64,000 nucleotides of DNA from Pseudomonas sp. GM18 (GTDB lineage Bacteria; Pseudomonadota; Gammaproteobacteria; Pseudomonadales; Pseudomonadaceae). The position numbers and the translations under genes are program-made. Position 1 is the first letter of the stretch. Each line of letters begins with the position of its first letter. The stretch covers positions 62,001-126,000 of the forward strand of contig NZ_AKJT01000031.1 in the NCBI RefSeq assembly GCF_000282195.1, in the 5' to 3' direction. Below are positions 44,046 through 52,852 of the stretch, piece by piece. The notes under the pieces were generated by a model. The model searched no databases and was not told the DNA's origin. It worked only from the letters and a program-made list of their open reading frames with translations.

Positions 44046-46388
44046 ATGCAACCCACCCGGCTCCTCCCGCAGATCCCCCTGACCCGCACCTTGCGCCAAC
44101 TCTTGCTGGGCGCCAGCCTGGGCTTGGGCGCTCTGCCCCTGGTGCATGCCGCTGACGCCAAGCCCTACCACATCGCACCGTCCTCGCTGGAGAACGCACT
44201 CAATCAGTTTGGCCGTGAAGCCGGCGTGCTGATCTCCTTTGGCTCGCAAATCACCAGCGGTGTGCAGAGTCGCGGCCTGGAGGGCAACTACACCGCCGAA
44301 CAAGGCTTGGACGCCTTGCTCGAAGGCACCGGCCTGCAAGCCCGCGTCGAGGGCAACAATGCCTTCAGCCTGCAACCGGTGGGCGATGCGGCGCTGGAGC
44401 TGGACACCTCGAAAGTGGTCGGCGACTGGCTCGGCGATGCAGCGCAGACCAACGTCTTCGAACACCCCGGCGCTCGCGACGTGATCCGCCGCGAAGAGTT
44501 TGAACACCAAGGCGCGACTCAGGCCCGGGACGTGCTCAACCGTATCCCGGGGGTGAATGCACCGGACAACAACGGCACCGGCAGTCATGACATGGCCCTG
44601 AACTTCGGCATTCGCGGGCTCAACCCACGGCTGGCCTCCCGCTCGACGGTATTGATGGATGGCATTCCGGTGCCTTTCGCGCCTTATGGCCAGCCGCAGT
44701 TGTCGTTCGCGCCGATCAGCATGGGCAACATGGACGCAGTCGACGTGGTGCGCGGCGGCGGTGCGGTGCGCTACGGCCCGCAAAACGTCGGCGGCGTGGT
44801 CAACTTCGTGACCCGCGCCATTCCCGATGAGGCGACGGTCAAGGGCGGTTTCCAGACCGAAACCAGTCCGTCGTCCAGCCACGATGGCTTCAAGACAACC
44901 GGCAACCTGCTGGCCGGCGGCACGGCCGATAACGGACTGGGCGGCGCGATTCTGTACTCGGGCACCCGCGGTGGCGACTGGCGTGAACACAGCGACACCG
45001 AAATCGACGACCTGATCCTCAAGGGCAAATACCAGCTCGATGAGGCCAACAGCTTCAACGCCATGGCCCAGTATTACGAAGGCAAGGCGGACATGCCCGG
45101 CGGGCTGAACGTCGCTGATTACGACGCCAACCCGTACCAGTCGACCCGCCCGAAAGACCAGTTCTGGGGTCGCCGCACAATGTTCAACTTCGGCTATCGC
45201 TACCAGGAAGATCGCCGCGAGTTCACCGCCAATACGTTCTTCACCAAGACCCTGCGTAGTGGTTATCTGGACCAGGGCACGTTTCTCTCCCTGTCGCCTC
45301 GTGAGTACTGGGTGCGCGGCCTGGAAACCCGTTTCGCCCAAGGCTTCGATCTCGGCCAAACCAGTCACGAAGTCGGCGTCGGTTATCGCTACATCAACGA
45401 GGCCGGCCACGAACTGCGCTACCGCACGCCGATCGCCAGCAACGAACTCCCGACCACCAACAGCCGCAACGACCGCGACACCCGGGGCGGTACCGAAGCC
45501 AATGCGTTCTTTGTCGACGACCGGATCGACATTGGCAAGTGGACGATCACGCCGGGCATCCGCTACGAAATGATCGAGTCGCAGCAGACCAACAACCTGA
45601 CCAACGTGAAGTACAAGGGCGACTACAACACTGCCCTGCCCGCATTGAACGTGCTCTATCACCTGACCGACAGCTGGAATCTCTACGCCAACACCGAAGG
45701 CTCGTTCGGCAGCGTGCAATACAGCCAGATGCCTAACCGGGTGACCAGCGGTGAAGTCAAACCGGAGAAGGCCCGCACCTGGGAGCTGGGTACCCGTTAC
45801 GACAACGGCGCGTTGCGTGCCGAGGTTGGCGCGTTCCTGATCAACTTCGATAACCAGTATGAAAGCAATCAAACCAACGACTCGGTGATCGCCCGTGGCG
45901 AAACCCGTCATCAAGGTATCGAAACCAGCGTCAACTATGCCCTCGACGACTTGAGCCCGGCGCTGGCCGGTTTCGATGTGTACGCGACTTACGCCTATGT
46001 TGACGCGACCATCCGCGAAGACGGGCCGAACAAGGGCAATCGCGTGCCGTTCTCCTCGAAACACAAAGGCACGATCGGCGTCGGTTATACCGAAGGCGCC
46101 TGGAAACTGAACCTGGACAGCAGCTACCAGAGCGACCAGTTCGCCGACAACGCCAACACCTCGGCCGAGAGCGCTGATGGCAGCACCGGCAGGATTCCGG
46201 GCTACATGTTGTTCAGCAGCCGCGCGGCGTATGACTTCGGGCCGAAACTGTCGGACTTGAATGTGGCGGTGGGGGTGAAGAACATCTTCAATCACCAGTA
46301 CTTCACCCGCTCGTTCGATGACAACAACAAGGGCAAGTACGTGGGAGAACCGCGGACGGTGTATGTGCAGACGTCGGTGGCGTTTTGA
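44046..46388 (+). CDS. fecA: Ferric citrate TonB-dependent receptor FecA
   Basis: Outer-membrane ferric-dicitrate transporter, 780 residues. It has a signal peptide (to about VHAAD) and an STN signalling domain (YHIAPSSLENALNQFGREAG ... GLDALLEGTGLQARV). The segment VVGDWLGDA..NVFEHPGARDVIRREEF, the plug with RIPGV and GVVNFVTRAIP, and a barrel ending in VYVQTSVAF follow. Long stretches, such as the SRSTVLMDGIPVPFAPYG segment and LPALNVLYHLTDSWNLYAN, match E. coli FecA as I remember it, so the substrate assignment is firm. The ATG at 44046 is preferred over 43995 by the ribosome site AGGA and the signal peptide. A REP hairpin and a terminator follow. Confidence 0.95.
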   Translation: MQPTRLLPQIPLTRTLRQLLLGASLGLGALPLVHAADAKPYHIAPSSLENALNQFGREAGVLISFGSQITSGVQSRGLEGNYTAEQGLDALLEGTGLQARVEGNNAFSLQPVGDAALELDTSKVVGDWLGDAAQTNVFEHPGARDVIRREEFEHQGATQARDVLNRIPGVNAPDNNGTGSHDMALNFGIRGLNPRLASRSTVLMDGIPVPFAPYGQPQLSFAPISMGNMDAVDVVRGGGAVRYGPQNVGGVVNFVTRAIPDEATVKGGFQTETSPSSSHDGFKTTGNLLAGGTADNGLGGAILYSGTRGGDWREHSDTEIDDLILKGKYQLDEANSFNAMAQYYEGKADMPGGLNVADYDANPYQSTRPKDQFWGRRTMFNFGYRYQEDRREFTANTFFTKTLRSGYLDQGTFLSLSPREYWVRGLETRFAQGFDLGQTSHEVGVGYRYINEAGHELRYRTPIASNELPTTNSRNDRDTRGGTEANAFFVDDRIDIGKWTITPGIRYEMIESQQTNNLTNVKYKGDYNTALPALNVLYHLTDSWNLYANTEGSFGSVQYSQMPNRVTSGEVKPEKARTWELGTRYDNGALRAEVGAFLINFDNQYESNQTNDSVIARGETRHQGIETSVNYALDDLSPALAGFDVYATYAYVDATIREDGPNKGNRVPFSSKHKGTIGVGYTEGAWKLNLDSSYQSDQFADNANTSAESADGSTGRIPGYMLFSSRAAYDFGPKLSDLNVAVGVKNIFNHQYFTRSFDDNNKGKYVGEPRTVYVQTSVAF

Positions 46389-46420
46389 TTACTGACCACG
46401 AGGCTGAGGTCGGACACTAT

Positions 46421-46448
46421 TGTGGTGAGGGGCAAGCCCCTCGCCACA
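46421..46448. repeat. REP hairpin after fecA
   Basis: TGTGGTGAGGGGC and GCCCCTCGCCACA pair around AA with one wobble, the GAGGGGCAAGCCCCTC type of REP common in Pseudomonas. It lies 33 bases after the fecA stop. Confidence 0.75.
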
Positions 46449-46472
46449 GGAATCACTAAACCCAGAAACAAA

Positions 46473-46503
46473 AACGGGCCCGCAATCGCAGGCCCGTTTT
46501 TTG
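46473..46503. terminator. Bidirectional terminator between fecA and the HPF-like gene
   Basis: AACGGGCC pairs with GGCCCGTT around CGCAATCGCA, with AAAA to the left and TTTTTT to the right. It can therefore end both the fecA transcript and the minus-strand HPF-like gene. Confidence 0.9.
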
Positions 46504-46530
46504 TTGGGAAGTTAAAAAGTGAATCAGGCC

Positions 46531-46941
46531 TCAGCCGTTGAGCGCAGCCTGTTCGTTCTCGAGAAACTCATCTTCAAGCAGTGCATCGGCATGGGCGCCC
46601 CTATCGAACGGCACCACAGCGGCACGTGGTTTGCCGCGCAATTTGCCAAACATATGCTCCAGCGCATGTTCAAGTTTTTCGGCTGCCCCGTCGATCGCCA
46701 GTTCCAGGGAGGCGGCTTTATGGGTAACGGAAATCGGTTGATGGCCTTTTGGCCGCGCTTCCAGCTGGCAGCGCATGTCATGGGGACCAGGCTTGTCGCC
46801 GTTCTCGTCCCGCAGATGGACCTCGACGCGGGTCAGGTCCTCTTCATAACGTTCGAGCGTGCTCTCAATGGTAGTACGTACCCACTCCTCCAGTCGTTTA
46901 CTGCTTTGAATATGGTTATCGCTATTGACTTGGATTTGCAT
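46531..46941 (-). CDS. HPF/RaiA-family ribosome-associated protein
   Basis: A 136-residue protein with the beta-alpha-beta-beta-beta-alpha pattern of ribosome hibernation factors: MQIQVNSDNHIQSSKRLEEWVRTTIESTLERY, then VEVHLRDENGDKPGPHDMRCQLEARPKGHQPISVTHKAASLELAIDGAAEKLEHAL. Such proteins bind the 30S decoding region and silence ribosomes under stress. It is shorter than long-form HPF and is distinct from the copy that sits beside rpoN in Pseudomonas. The start has a GGGAAG site. Its tail (HADALLEDEFLENEQAALNG) is acidic. Confidence 0.85.
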   Translation of the reverse strand: MQIQVNSDNHIQSSKRLEEWVRTTIESTLERYEEDLTRVEVHLRDENGDKPGPHDMRCQLEARPKGHQPISVTHKAASLELAIDGAAEKLEHALEHMFGKLRGKPRAAVVPFDRGAHADALLEDEFLENEQAALNG

Positions 46942-47140
46942 AGTTCTTCCCTTATTTCAGCTAGCTCGCAAGAGGCGCATCGGCTGGCCCTTGGGCTTCA
47001 TCACCGCAACCTCTTGGTTACACAATCGGTGTGTGCGCGGAACATTTCAACCCCTAAAAAAAGATAAATATTCATACGCAAAAAAAGCCGGACAACGAGC
47101 AAAAGCACTGTTAATGTCGGGAGTTGGGTCGCCCCTCTCT

Positions 47141-48103
47141 TCAGTCATAATTGCTCGCATCTGCCCGCTCCCCCAGTGGGTGCTGGCTGCGAAAAACCGC
47201 TGCCTCTTCCACCAGCCAGTCATGCACCGCGCGCACGCCCGGATGGCTCAGCGCACCTGGCGCATAGAGCAGCACGTAGCGCTTGTGATTGGGCACCGCC
47301 AGGCCAAACGGCACGATCAGCGTTCCTCGTTCCAGCTCATCGTTAAGCAGCGTTCGCCGCGCAATCGCCACACCCATCCCGGCAATCGCCGCTTCGATGG
47401 TCAGGTGATTGCGGTTGAAGGTGTGCCCGCGCCGCACGTCCGCGCCTTCGAAGCCGATGGCGTTGAGGTAGAACTCCCATTCCGCGTATTCGTAACTGCC
47501 GCGCCAGGCGGTAATGTCGTGCAACAACGGAAAGTGCATCAAGTCGGCCGGACCGTGCAGCGGCGGACGCCCTCGCAACAGGCTCGGGGCGCACACCGGG
47601 AATATCTGCTCGTCGAGCAAGGTTGTGGATAACAATCCGGGATAACTGCCATCGTTCAGATCGATCGCCAGGTCGAAATCACCCTCGTGCAGCGGCACGC
47701 TGCTGTCCTCCGCCACCAGGCGCAATTGAATGTCCGGGAAGCGCTGCTGCAAACGCGGCAAACGCGGGGTCAGCCATTTGCTCAGGAACGAGGGAATTGA
47801 ACGCACCCGCAAAATCCCGCTGATCATTCCTGCATCCAGTCGTCGCAATTCTGCGTCGATGCTGCCGTAAGCCTCGTTGACCGTAATGGCCAGGCGCTGG
47901 CCTTGCGCACTCAATTCCACCCCACGGGCGCGACGGTGAAACAGGCGAAACCCCAGCCGCTCTTCCAGTTGCCGAATTTGCTGACTGACCGCACCCGGCG
48001 TGATGTGCAGTTCTTCGGCACAACGGGTGAACGACAGGTGCCGCGCGGCACAGGAAAACACGTGCAGCCAGACGTAAGTCTGGGCGTGCAATTGACGACT
48101 CAT
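47141..48103 (-). CDS. LysR-family transcriptional regulator (GcvA/DsdC-like)
   Basis: A 320-residue LysR regulator: N-terminal helix-turn-helix (WLHVFSCAARHLSFTRCAEELHITPGAVSQQIRQLEERLGFRLFHRR) and a two-lobed effector domain (FPDIQLRLVAEDSSVPLHEGDFDLAIDL). The helix-turn-helix, with TPGAVSQQIRQLE, belongs to the GcvA subgroup. It is divergent from the serine deaminase gene, so it is a likely activator of serine catabolism, by position only. The start at 48103 is the first ATG (MSRQLHAQTYVWLHV). Between the two genes are 135 bases that should hold the operators. Confidence 0.88.
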   Translation of the reverse strand: MSRQLHAQTYVWLHVFSCAARHLSFTRCAEELHITPGAVSQQIRQLEERLGFRLFHRRARGVELSAQGQRLAITVNEAYGSIDAELRRLDAGMISGILRVRSIPSFLSKWLTPRLPRLQQRFPDIQLRLVAEDSSVPLHEGDFDLAIDLNDGSYPGLLSTTLLDEQIFPVCAPSLLRGRPPLHGPADLMHFPLLHDITAWRGSYEYAEWEFYLNAIGFEGADVRRGHTFNRNHLTIEAAIAGMGVAIARRTLLNDELERGTLIVPFGLAVPNHKRYVLLYAPGALSHPGVRAVHDWLVEEAAVFRSQHPLGERADASNYD

Positions 48104-48238
48104 CGTTTAGTCCTGCTAAAGGCTGTCTTAGGAAGTTTCGTTGGTCACGTAGGACCGAGGTAGGCAGTATCGCCGACATTGCGCTTGGCCTACAAAAATG
48201 GCGGCGATTTCTCTTCCATTGCTTGTATAGGCTTTAGC

Positions 48239-49615
48239 ATGGCTATCAGTGTTTTCGATCTCTTCAAAGTCGGCATCGGTCCGTCCAGCTCCCACACCGT
48301 CGGCCCGATGCGCGCCGCCGCGACCTTCGCCCAAGCACTGATTGAGCAGAATTTTCTGGTCGCAGTACGTCGGGTAGAAATCCGTCTTTATGGTTCGCTG
48401 TCGGCCACCGGCGTCGGCCATGCCACCGACCGCGCCTGTGTCATGGGCTTGATGGGTGAATGGCCGGACAGCATCGACCCGACCAGCATCGACGGCCGAA
48501 TTCAGCACCTTCGCGAAACCAATGAACTGTCACTGGCCGGCAAAGCGACCATCGCCTTCAACTGGCAGCACGATCTCCTGCTGCTCGACGAGAGCCTGCC
48601 CTACCACCCTAACGCCATGTCCCTGACAGCCTTCGGCGAAACCGGTGAGCTGTTCGAGCAGACGTACTACTCGGTGGGTGGTGGCTTCATCATCGAAGCG
48701 GCCGAAGCCGAGTCCGGCATTGCACCGGCCAGTGACGTCGTGCTGCCTTACGATTTCTCCAGCGCCGCCGAATTGCTCAAGCTCTGCAACCAGCACGGTC
48801 TGCGGGTTTCCGAGCTGATGATGGCCAATGAACTGGCCTGGCGCAGCGAAGCCGAAATCCGTCAGGGCTTGCTGCACATTTGGTCGGTGATGCGCGAGTG
48901 CGTCGAGCAAGGCTTGCGTCACGAAGGCATCCTGCCCGGCGGTCTGAATGTTCCGCGTCGCGCGGCGAAATTGCACCGCAGCCTGTTGGAAATCGGCAAA
49001 CCGAACGTCATCAGCTCCACCCTGTCGGCCATGGAGTGGGTGAACCTGTTCGCCCTCGCCGTGAACGAAGAAAACGCCGCGGGCGGACGGATGGTCACCG
49101 CGCCTACAAACGGGGCGGCGGGGATCATCCCGGCGGTGCTGCACTACTACATGAAATTCAATCCGGACGCGTCGGACGATGACGTCGTGGCGTTCTTTTT
49201 GGGCGCGGCCGCTGTAGGCATTCTCTGCAAGAAAAACGCCTCGATCTCCGGCGCCGAAGTCGGCTGCCAGGGTGAGGTCGGCTCGGCCTGTGCCATGGCC
49301 GCCGCCGGTTTGGCCGACGTGCTCGGCGCCACCCCGGAACAACTGGAAAACGCCGCTGAAATCGGCCTGGAACACAACCTCGGCCTGACCTGCGACCCGG
49401 TCGGCGGTCTGGTGCAAGTGCCGTGCATCGAGCGCAACGCGATTGCCGCGGTGAAGGCGATCAACGCCACGCAAATGGCCCTGCGCGGTGACGGCAAACA
49501 CTTCATTTCCCTGGATCGGGTGATCCGCACCATGCGCGATACCGGCGCTGATATGCACGACAAATACAAAGAAACTTCACGGGGCGGCCTGGCTGTTAGC
49601 TGGGTGGAATGCTGA
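48239..49615 (+). CDS. sdaA: L-serine ammonia-lyase (serine deaminase)
   Basis: Iron-sulfur-dependent L-serine deaminase of the single-chain type, 458 residues, forming pyruvate and ammonia. The N-terminal beta domain carries [12 protein letters not shown]. The catalytic alpha domain has the cluster cysteines (in [26 protein letters not shown] and [20 protein letters not shown]) and [17 protein letters not shown]. The start at 48239 gives the family N-terminus [20 protein letters not shown]; the frame extends to 48179 but without need. Followed by a 142-base inverted element and a serine transporter gene, with which it forms a catabolic unit. Confidence 0.94.
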   Translation: MAISVFDLFKVGIGPSSSHTVGPMRAAATFAQALIEQNFLVAVRRVEIRLYGSLSATGVGHATDRACVMGLMGEWPDSIDPTSIDGRIQHLRETNELSLAGKATIAFNWQHDLLLLDESLPYHPNAMSLTAFGETGELFEQTYYSVGGGFIIEAAEAESGIAPASDVVLPYDFSSAAELLKLCNQHGLRVSELMMANELAWRSEAEIRQGLLHIWSVMRECVEQGLRHEGILPGGLNVPRRAAKLHRSLLEIGKPNVISSTLSAMEWVNLFALAVNEENAAGGRMVTAPTNGAAGIIPAVLHYYMKFNPDASDDDVVAFFLGAAAVGILCKKNASISGAEVGCQGEVGSACAMAAAGLADVLGATPEQLENAAEIGLEHNLGLTCDPVGGLVQVPCIERNAIAAVKAINATQMALRGDGKHFISLDRVIRTMRDTGADMHDKYKETSRGGLAVSWVEC

Positions 49616-49636
49616 GGAGCATTTCCTGACCGTCCC

Positions 49637-49778
49637 GGCAGGCCGTTTGAAACGTAGCGAGCGAAGACAAGACAAGGCAAAAACAGGCGAGGAAGCGGAG
49701 TTTACTGGCTGTAAATGAGCATTCCGAGCCTGTTTTTAACGCAGGATTGTCGAGCGCAGTAGTTTCAAACGGTCTGCC
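49637..49778. repeat. 142-base imperfect palindrome between serine genes
   Basis: End arms GGCAGGCCGTTTGAAAC (49637-49653) and GTTTCAAACGGTCTGCC (49762-49778) match at 16 of 17 positions. Inside, AAAAACAGGC (49678-49687) faces GCCTGTTTTT (49728-49737), and GACAA faces TTGTC. The element folds into one long hairpin and resembles a dispersed non-coding repeat I remember from pseudomonad intergenic regions. It overlaps any upstream start of the transporter, supporting the later ATG. Confidence 0.75.
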
Positions 49779-49818
49779 CGCCGTGAGCCCGAGCAAAAAC
49801 AATAACGAGGCAAAAACG

Positions 49819-51120
49819 ATGACCGAAATACGTACACCTGCTGCCGATAATCCCGCTGTAGACCTCACACGCAATAGCGAAATAACCCACAAAGGCTGGA
49901 GTAAACACGACACCACCTGGATGCTCGGCCTCTATGGCACAGCGATTGGCGCCGGCACGCTGTTTTTGCCGATCAACGCCGGCGTGGGTGGTTTCTGGCC
50001 GCTGCTGATCCTGGCAGTGCTGGCGTTTCCGATGACATTCTTTGCACACCGAGGCCTGACTCGCTTCGTGTTGTCCGGCCGTTCCGGGGACATCACCGAA
50101 GTGGTGGAAGAACACTTCGGCATCGGTGCCGGCAAGCTGATCACGCTGCTGTATTTCTTCGCGATTTTCCCGATTCTGCTGGTGTACAGCGTGGCGCTGA
50201 CCAATACCCTGAGCAGCCTCATGGAGCACCAGTTGCACATGACGCCGCCGCCTCGGGCGATCCTGTCGCTGGGGCTGATTCTCGGTCTGATGGCCATCGT
50301 CCGTTGTGGTCAGGGCGTCATCGTCAAATGCATGAGCGTGCTGGTTTACCCGTTCGTCGCAGCCTTGCTGTTGCTCGGTGTCAGCCTGATCCCGAACTGG
50401 AACGGCGCGTTCTTCGCCACCGCCAGTGAAGGCATGCCGCTGCCACTGTTCTTCAAGACCTTGTGGCTGGCGATCCCGGTGATGGTGTTCTCGTTCAACC
50501 ATTCGCCGATCATCTCCGCCTTCGCCGTCGATCAGAAGCAGCGTTACGGCGGGCAAGCCGAACGAAAAAGCAGCGGCATTCTGGCGATCGCTCACGCCAT
50601 GATGGTCGTCACGGTGATGTTCTTTTGCTTCAGCTGTGTGCTGGCATTGTCCCCGGCTGATTTGGCCGCGGCGAAGGCGCAGAACATTTCGATCCTGTCG
50701 TACCTGGCCAACCACTTCCAGACACCGGTCATCGCTTACGCCGCGCCGCTGATTGCGCTGGTGGCAATCACCAAATCCTTCCTGGGCCATTACATCGGCG
50801 CCAGCGAAGGCTTTCAGGGCCTGATCGTGAAAAGCCTGCGTGGCCGTGGTCAAGTCGTCTCTGCCAGCTGGCTGAACCGCCTCACTGCGCTGTTCATGAT
50901 CCTCAGTTGCTGGGCCGTGGCGACTTTCAACCCGAGCATCTTGGGCATGATCGAAACCCTCGGCGGGCCGATCATCGCATGCCTGTTGTTCCTGATGCCG
51001 ATGTACGCCATCCGCCGCGTGCCAGCCTTGCGCCAGTACTCCGGCCAGGCTTCGAACGTGTTCGTGGTGCTGATCGGCTTGATTGCACTGTCTGCGATCA
51101 TCTATTCATTTATGCCCTGA
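49819..51120 (+). CDS. sdaC: Serine/threonine transporter (HAAAP family, SdaC-like)
   Basis: A 433-residue inner-membrane symporter with eleven or so helices. It has the LYGTAIGAGTLFLPINAGVGGFWPL motif in helix 1, FNHSPIISAF in the middle and TKSFLGHYIGASEGFQGL later. All three are marks of the hydroxy/aromatic amino acid permease family (SdaC/DcrA, proton-coupled serine uptake). Downstream of the serine deaminase, it supplies the substrate. The ATG at 49819 has a CGAGG site; upstream codons fall within the palindromic element. A terminator follows. Confidence 0.9.
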   Translation: MTEIRTPAADNPAVDLTRNSEITHKGWSKHDTTWMLGLYGTAIGAGTLFLPINAGVGGFWPLLILAVLAFPMTFFAHRGLTRFVLSGRSGDITEVVEEHFGIGAGKLITLLYFFAIFPILLVYSVALTNTLSSLMEHQLHMTPPPRAILSLGLILGLMAIVRCGQGVIVKCMSVLVYPFVAALLLLGVSLIPNWNGAFFATASEGMPLPLFFKTLWLAIPVMVFSFNHSPIISAFAVDQKQRYGGQAERKSSGILAIAHAMMVVTVMFFCFSCVLALSPADLAAAKAQNISILSYLANHFQTPVIAYAAPLIALVAITKSFLGHYIGASEGFQGLIVKSLRGRGQVVSASWLNRLTALFMILSCWAVATFNPSILGMIETLGGPIIACLLFLMPMYAIRRVPALRQYSGQASNVFVVLIGLIALSAIIYSFMP

Positions 51121-51137
51121 AACGGGCAGGCAAAAAG

Positions 51138-51168
51138 AAGGCGGGCCAGGGTGCCCGCCGTTTTTTTG
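51138..51168 (+). terminator. Rho-independent terminator after the serine transporter
   Basis: GGCGGGC pairs with GCCCGCC around a 6-base loop and is followed by GTTTTTTT. It lies 18 bases after the transporter stop. Confidence 0.92.
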
Positions 51169-51330
51169 CCGTAAACATTGTCCGACAGTTTTTCCGGCAT
51201 GCCCCTTGCTGTATCCCCTACGCGGCACGGAAGAAAGCGTATGAACATGGAAGGCCGGTGGTCTGGTATTGCGAACTAATCCCGATCACGGCCGTCAACA
51301 ACTGCACGTTCAATCAGGCGGTGACGCATT

Positions 51331-51648
51331 ATGGACAACCCTTTTCAGCTCATTACCGATGCCTTTGCAGCGGATTATCAAATCAACCTGAGCATCCAGG
51401 GTCTGGACGGCAGCATCATGCTGACCCTCTCCAACGCTGGCCGCGTGGTGGCCAAACGGATGATCAGCGCCGAACAACGCAATGACCCCAAGCGCCTCAA
51501 ACGCCTGGTGCAAAGCATTCAGTTCGGCATCGCCATCGAACAGGGCCACTGCGCCGTGGCCATCCTCGAAGCCATGACCGACGGCGACAACCGTAACGTG
51601 CCACCGCCACAGGTCAAAGCCCGACCCCGACCTGAAATAGGGCTTTAA
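51331..51648 (+). CDS. DUF3509 family protein
   Basis: A 105-residue protein of a Pseudomonas-specific family (DUF3509): MDNPFQLITDAFAADYQINLSIQGLDGSIMLTL followed by VAKRMISAEQRNDPKRLKRLVQSIQFGIAIEQG. It looks like a small alpha/beta domain with a Pro-rich tail. Function unknown. The ATG is preceded by GGCGGTGACGC, a weak site. Its stop overlaps the last bases of the psiE gene on the opposite strand (convergent). Confidence 0.82.
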   Translation: MDNPFQLITDAFAADYQINLSIQGLDGSIMLTLSNAGRVVAKRMISAEQRNDPKRLKRLVQSIQFGIAIEQGHCAVAILEAMTDGDNRNVPPPQVKARPRPEIGL

Positions 51649-52145
51649 AGCTCGCCCTTCTCCACTTCGGGATGTTCACCGGAACCCACACCGATCTTGC
51701 GCTGCGGGTGTTCGATCTTCACCGAAGGAAATTGCGACGAGGCGTAACGCACCACCAGAATCGAAAACGCCAGCAACAGGATCCCGCCGCACAGGTAGAT
51801 GATCCCCAGGTCCGGCGGATTGTGGTGCGAGACGTTGGAGATCAGCAGTCGTGTCAGCGCCGTAATCGCCACGTAGATCAGGAACCGCACCGGCATGTGG
51901 TTGGTCTTGAAGTAAATCCCGACCATCGCCCCCAGTTCCAGGTAGATGAACAGCAACAGGATGTCATCGATCTTGATGTGCCCCTGTTCCAGCATCCCGA
52001 GGAACTCCATGACCGCCGCCCAGGCAGTCACCGCACCGATGGCGAACAACGCCAGGTAGTGGAAGGTCTCGACGAACAGGTTGCCCAGGGACTCGGCCAG
52101 TTGGTGCACGTTCTGCCGCAGGTTCTCGGCCCAGTTGATTTTCAC
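51645..52145 (-). CDS. psiE: PsiE-family phosphate-starvation-inducible membrane protein
   Basis: A 166-residue membrane protein with four helices (about 26-50, 60-79, 87-104, 111-132). It has PsiE-family marks LLLFIYLELGAMVGIYFKTNHMPVRFLIYVAITALTR and HHNPPDLGIIYL. The cytoplasmic tail is charged. PsiE is induced by phosphate starvation in enterobacteria and its function is unknown. No clear Pho box was found upstream, but a 14-base perfect palindrome TTCTGCATGCAGAA is at 52202-52215. Confidence 0.87.
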   Translation of the reverse strand: MKINWAENLRQNVHQLAESLGNLFVETFHYLALFAIGAVTAWAAVMEFLGMLEQGHIKIDDILLLFIYLELGAMVGIYFKTNHMPVRFLIYVAITALTRLLISNVSHHNPPDLGIIYLCGGILLLAFSILVVRYASSQFPSVKIEHPQRKIGVGSGEHPEVEKGEL

Positions 52146-52371
52146 GATGATTGTTCCTTAGCTCGGTTCGAGCGGATGATGCGGGTTGGACGTGACGGTT
52201 GTTCTGCATGCAGAAAAAAGGCCAGAGGTTGCCCGACACATGATGGCGAGGTGCTTTAAAACACGCTCCGTGGCGTTTGGTCGCACCCGTCCCGTTCACC
52301 TGACAAACCCCGAATCCGGTCTACATTAAAAAGCCACTACCCAAAGCGCAGGGATTCGCTTATCCTTTTCG
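52146..52371. other. Intergenic region before yebG, no gene seen
   Basis: This stretch between the divergent psiE and yebG genes (together with 52388-52430) contains the 52202-52215 palindrome and the promoters. I see no supported ORF or RNA gene in it. Confidence 0.6.
52202..52215. promoter_or_regulatory. 14-base perfect palindrome upstream of psiE
   Basis: TTCTGCATGCAGAA is fully self-complementary and lies 57 bases before the psiE start, followed by A6 (on the minus strand preceded by T6). It may be an operator or part of a short hairpin. The regulator is unknown. Confidence 0.3.
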
Positions 52372-52387
52372 CTGTATATAGATACAG
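52372..52387 (+). promoter_or_regulatory. LexA (SOS) box of yebG
   Basis: CTGTATATAGATACAG matches the CTGT-N8-ACAG SOS box with the typical AT-alternating centre, 44 bases before the yebG start. It serves as the internal reference for judging the CTGT-N8-ACAG palindromes at 15979 and 22022. Confidence 0.85.
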
Positions 52388-52430
52388 TAGTCGCAAAGAC
52401 AACTAAATGTGAAGGCATGTGAGGTGGTGA

Positions 52431-52787
52431 ATGGCCGTCGAAGTGGTATACCGCAGCAGCCGAGATCTGGAGCGCTTGTTCATGGATAAAGCCGAAGCTG
52501 ACCGTCATGACAAAATGCTCGAACTGGCCGAATTGCTGGCTGAAGTGTTGCAAAAAGCCGTTCCGTCCCTGACCGAACAGCAAGTGGAAGAAGCCGGGAT
52601 CTACATGGCGAAGAACCGCGACGTGTTCGCCAAGGCATTCAAGAGCCAGCCGGACGCACTGTCCGAACTGCTGAATGCGCCAGCTGAAGTCGCTGAAAAA
52701 GCTGCACCCGTCGAAGTCGCTGCACCTGTTGAAGTGGCGCCCGCTGAGCCGACCAAGCCAGCCAAAGCCGCCAAGACGCCGAAATAA
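52431..52787 (+). CDS. yebG: YebG-family DNA-damage-inducible protein
   Basis: A 118-residue protein whose first 75 residues match the YebG family: MAVEVVYRSSRDLERLFMDKAEADRHDKMLELAELLAEVL ... VEEAGIYMAKNRDVFAKAF. It carries an extra Ala/Pro/Lys/Glu-rich tail of about 40 residues. YebG is an SOS-regulated protein of unclear biochemical role. The LexA box upstream agrees with SOS control. The ATG follows GAGGTGGTGA. A strong terminator follows. Confidence 0.88.
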   Translation: MAVEVVYRSSRDLERLFMDKAEADRHDKMLELAELLAEVLQKAVPSLTEQQVEEAGIYMAKNRDVFAKAFKSQPDALSELLNAPAEVAEKAAPVEVAAPVEVAPAEPTKPAKAAKTPK

Positions 52788-52805
52788 GCAATGCCCGAAT
52801 TGAAT

Positions 52806-52837
52806 AGGCCCTGAGTCCAATGGCTCAGGGCCTTTTT
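52806..52837. terminator. Bidirectional terminator after yebG
   Basis: AGGCCCTGAG pairs with CTCAGGGCCT around TCCAATGG, followed by TTTTT. It ends yebG and probably also the minus-strand E2 gene, whose stop is at 52853. Confidence 0.9.
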
Positions 52838-52852
52838 CATGCCCGCAAAACG

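Noticed and set aside
48179..48238. Extended N-terminus of the serine deaminase
   Set aside because: The family sequence begins at [15 protein letters not shown]; upstream codons are not conserved-looking and lie in the promoter region.
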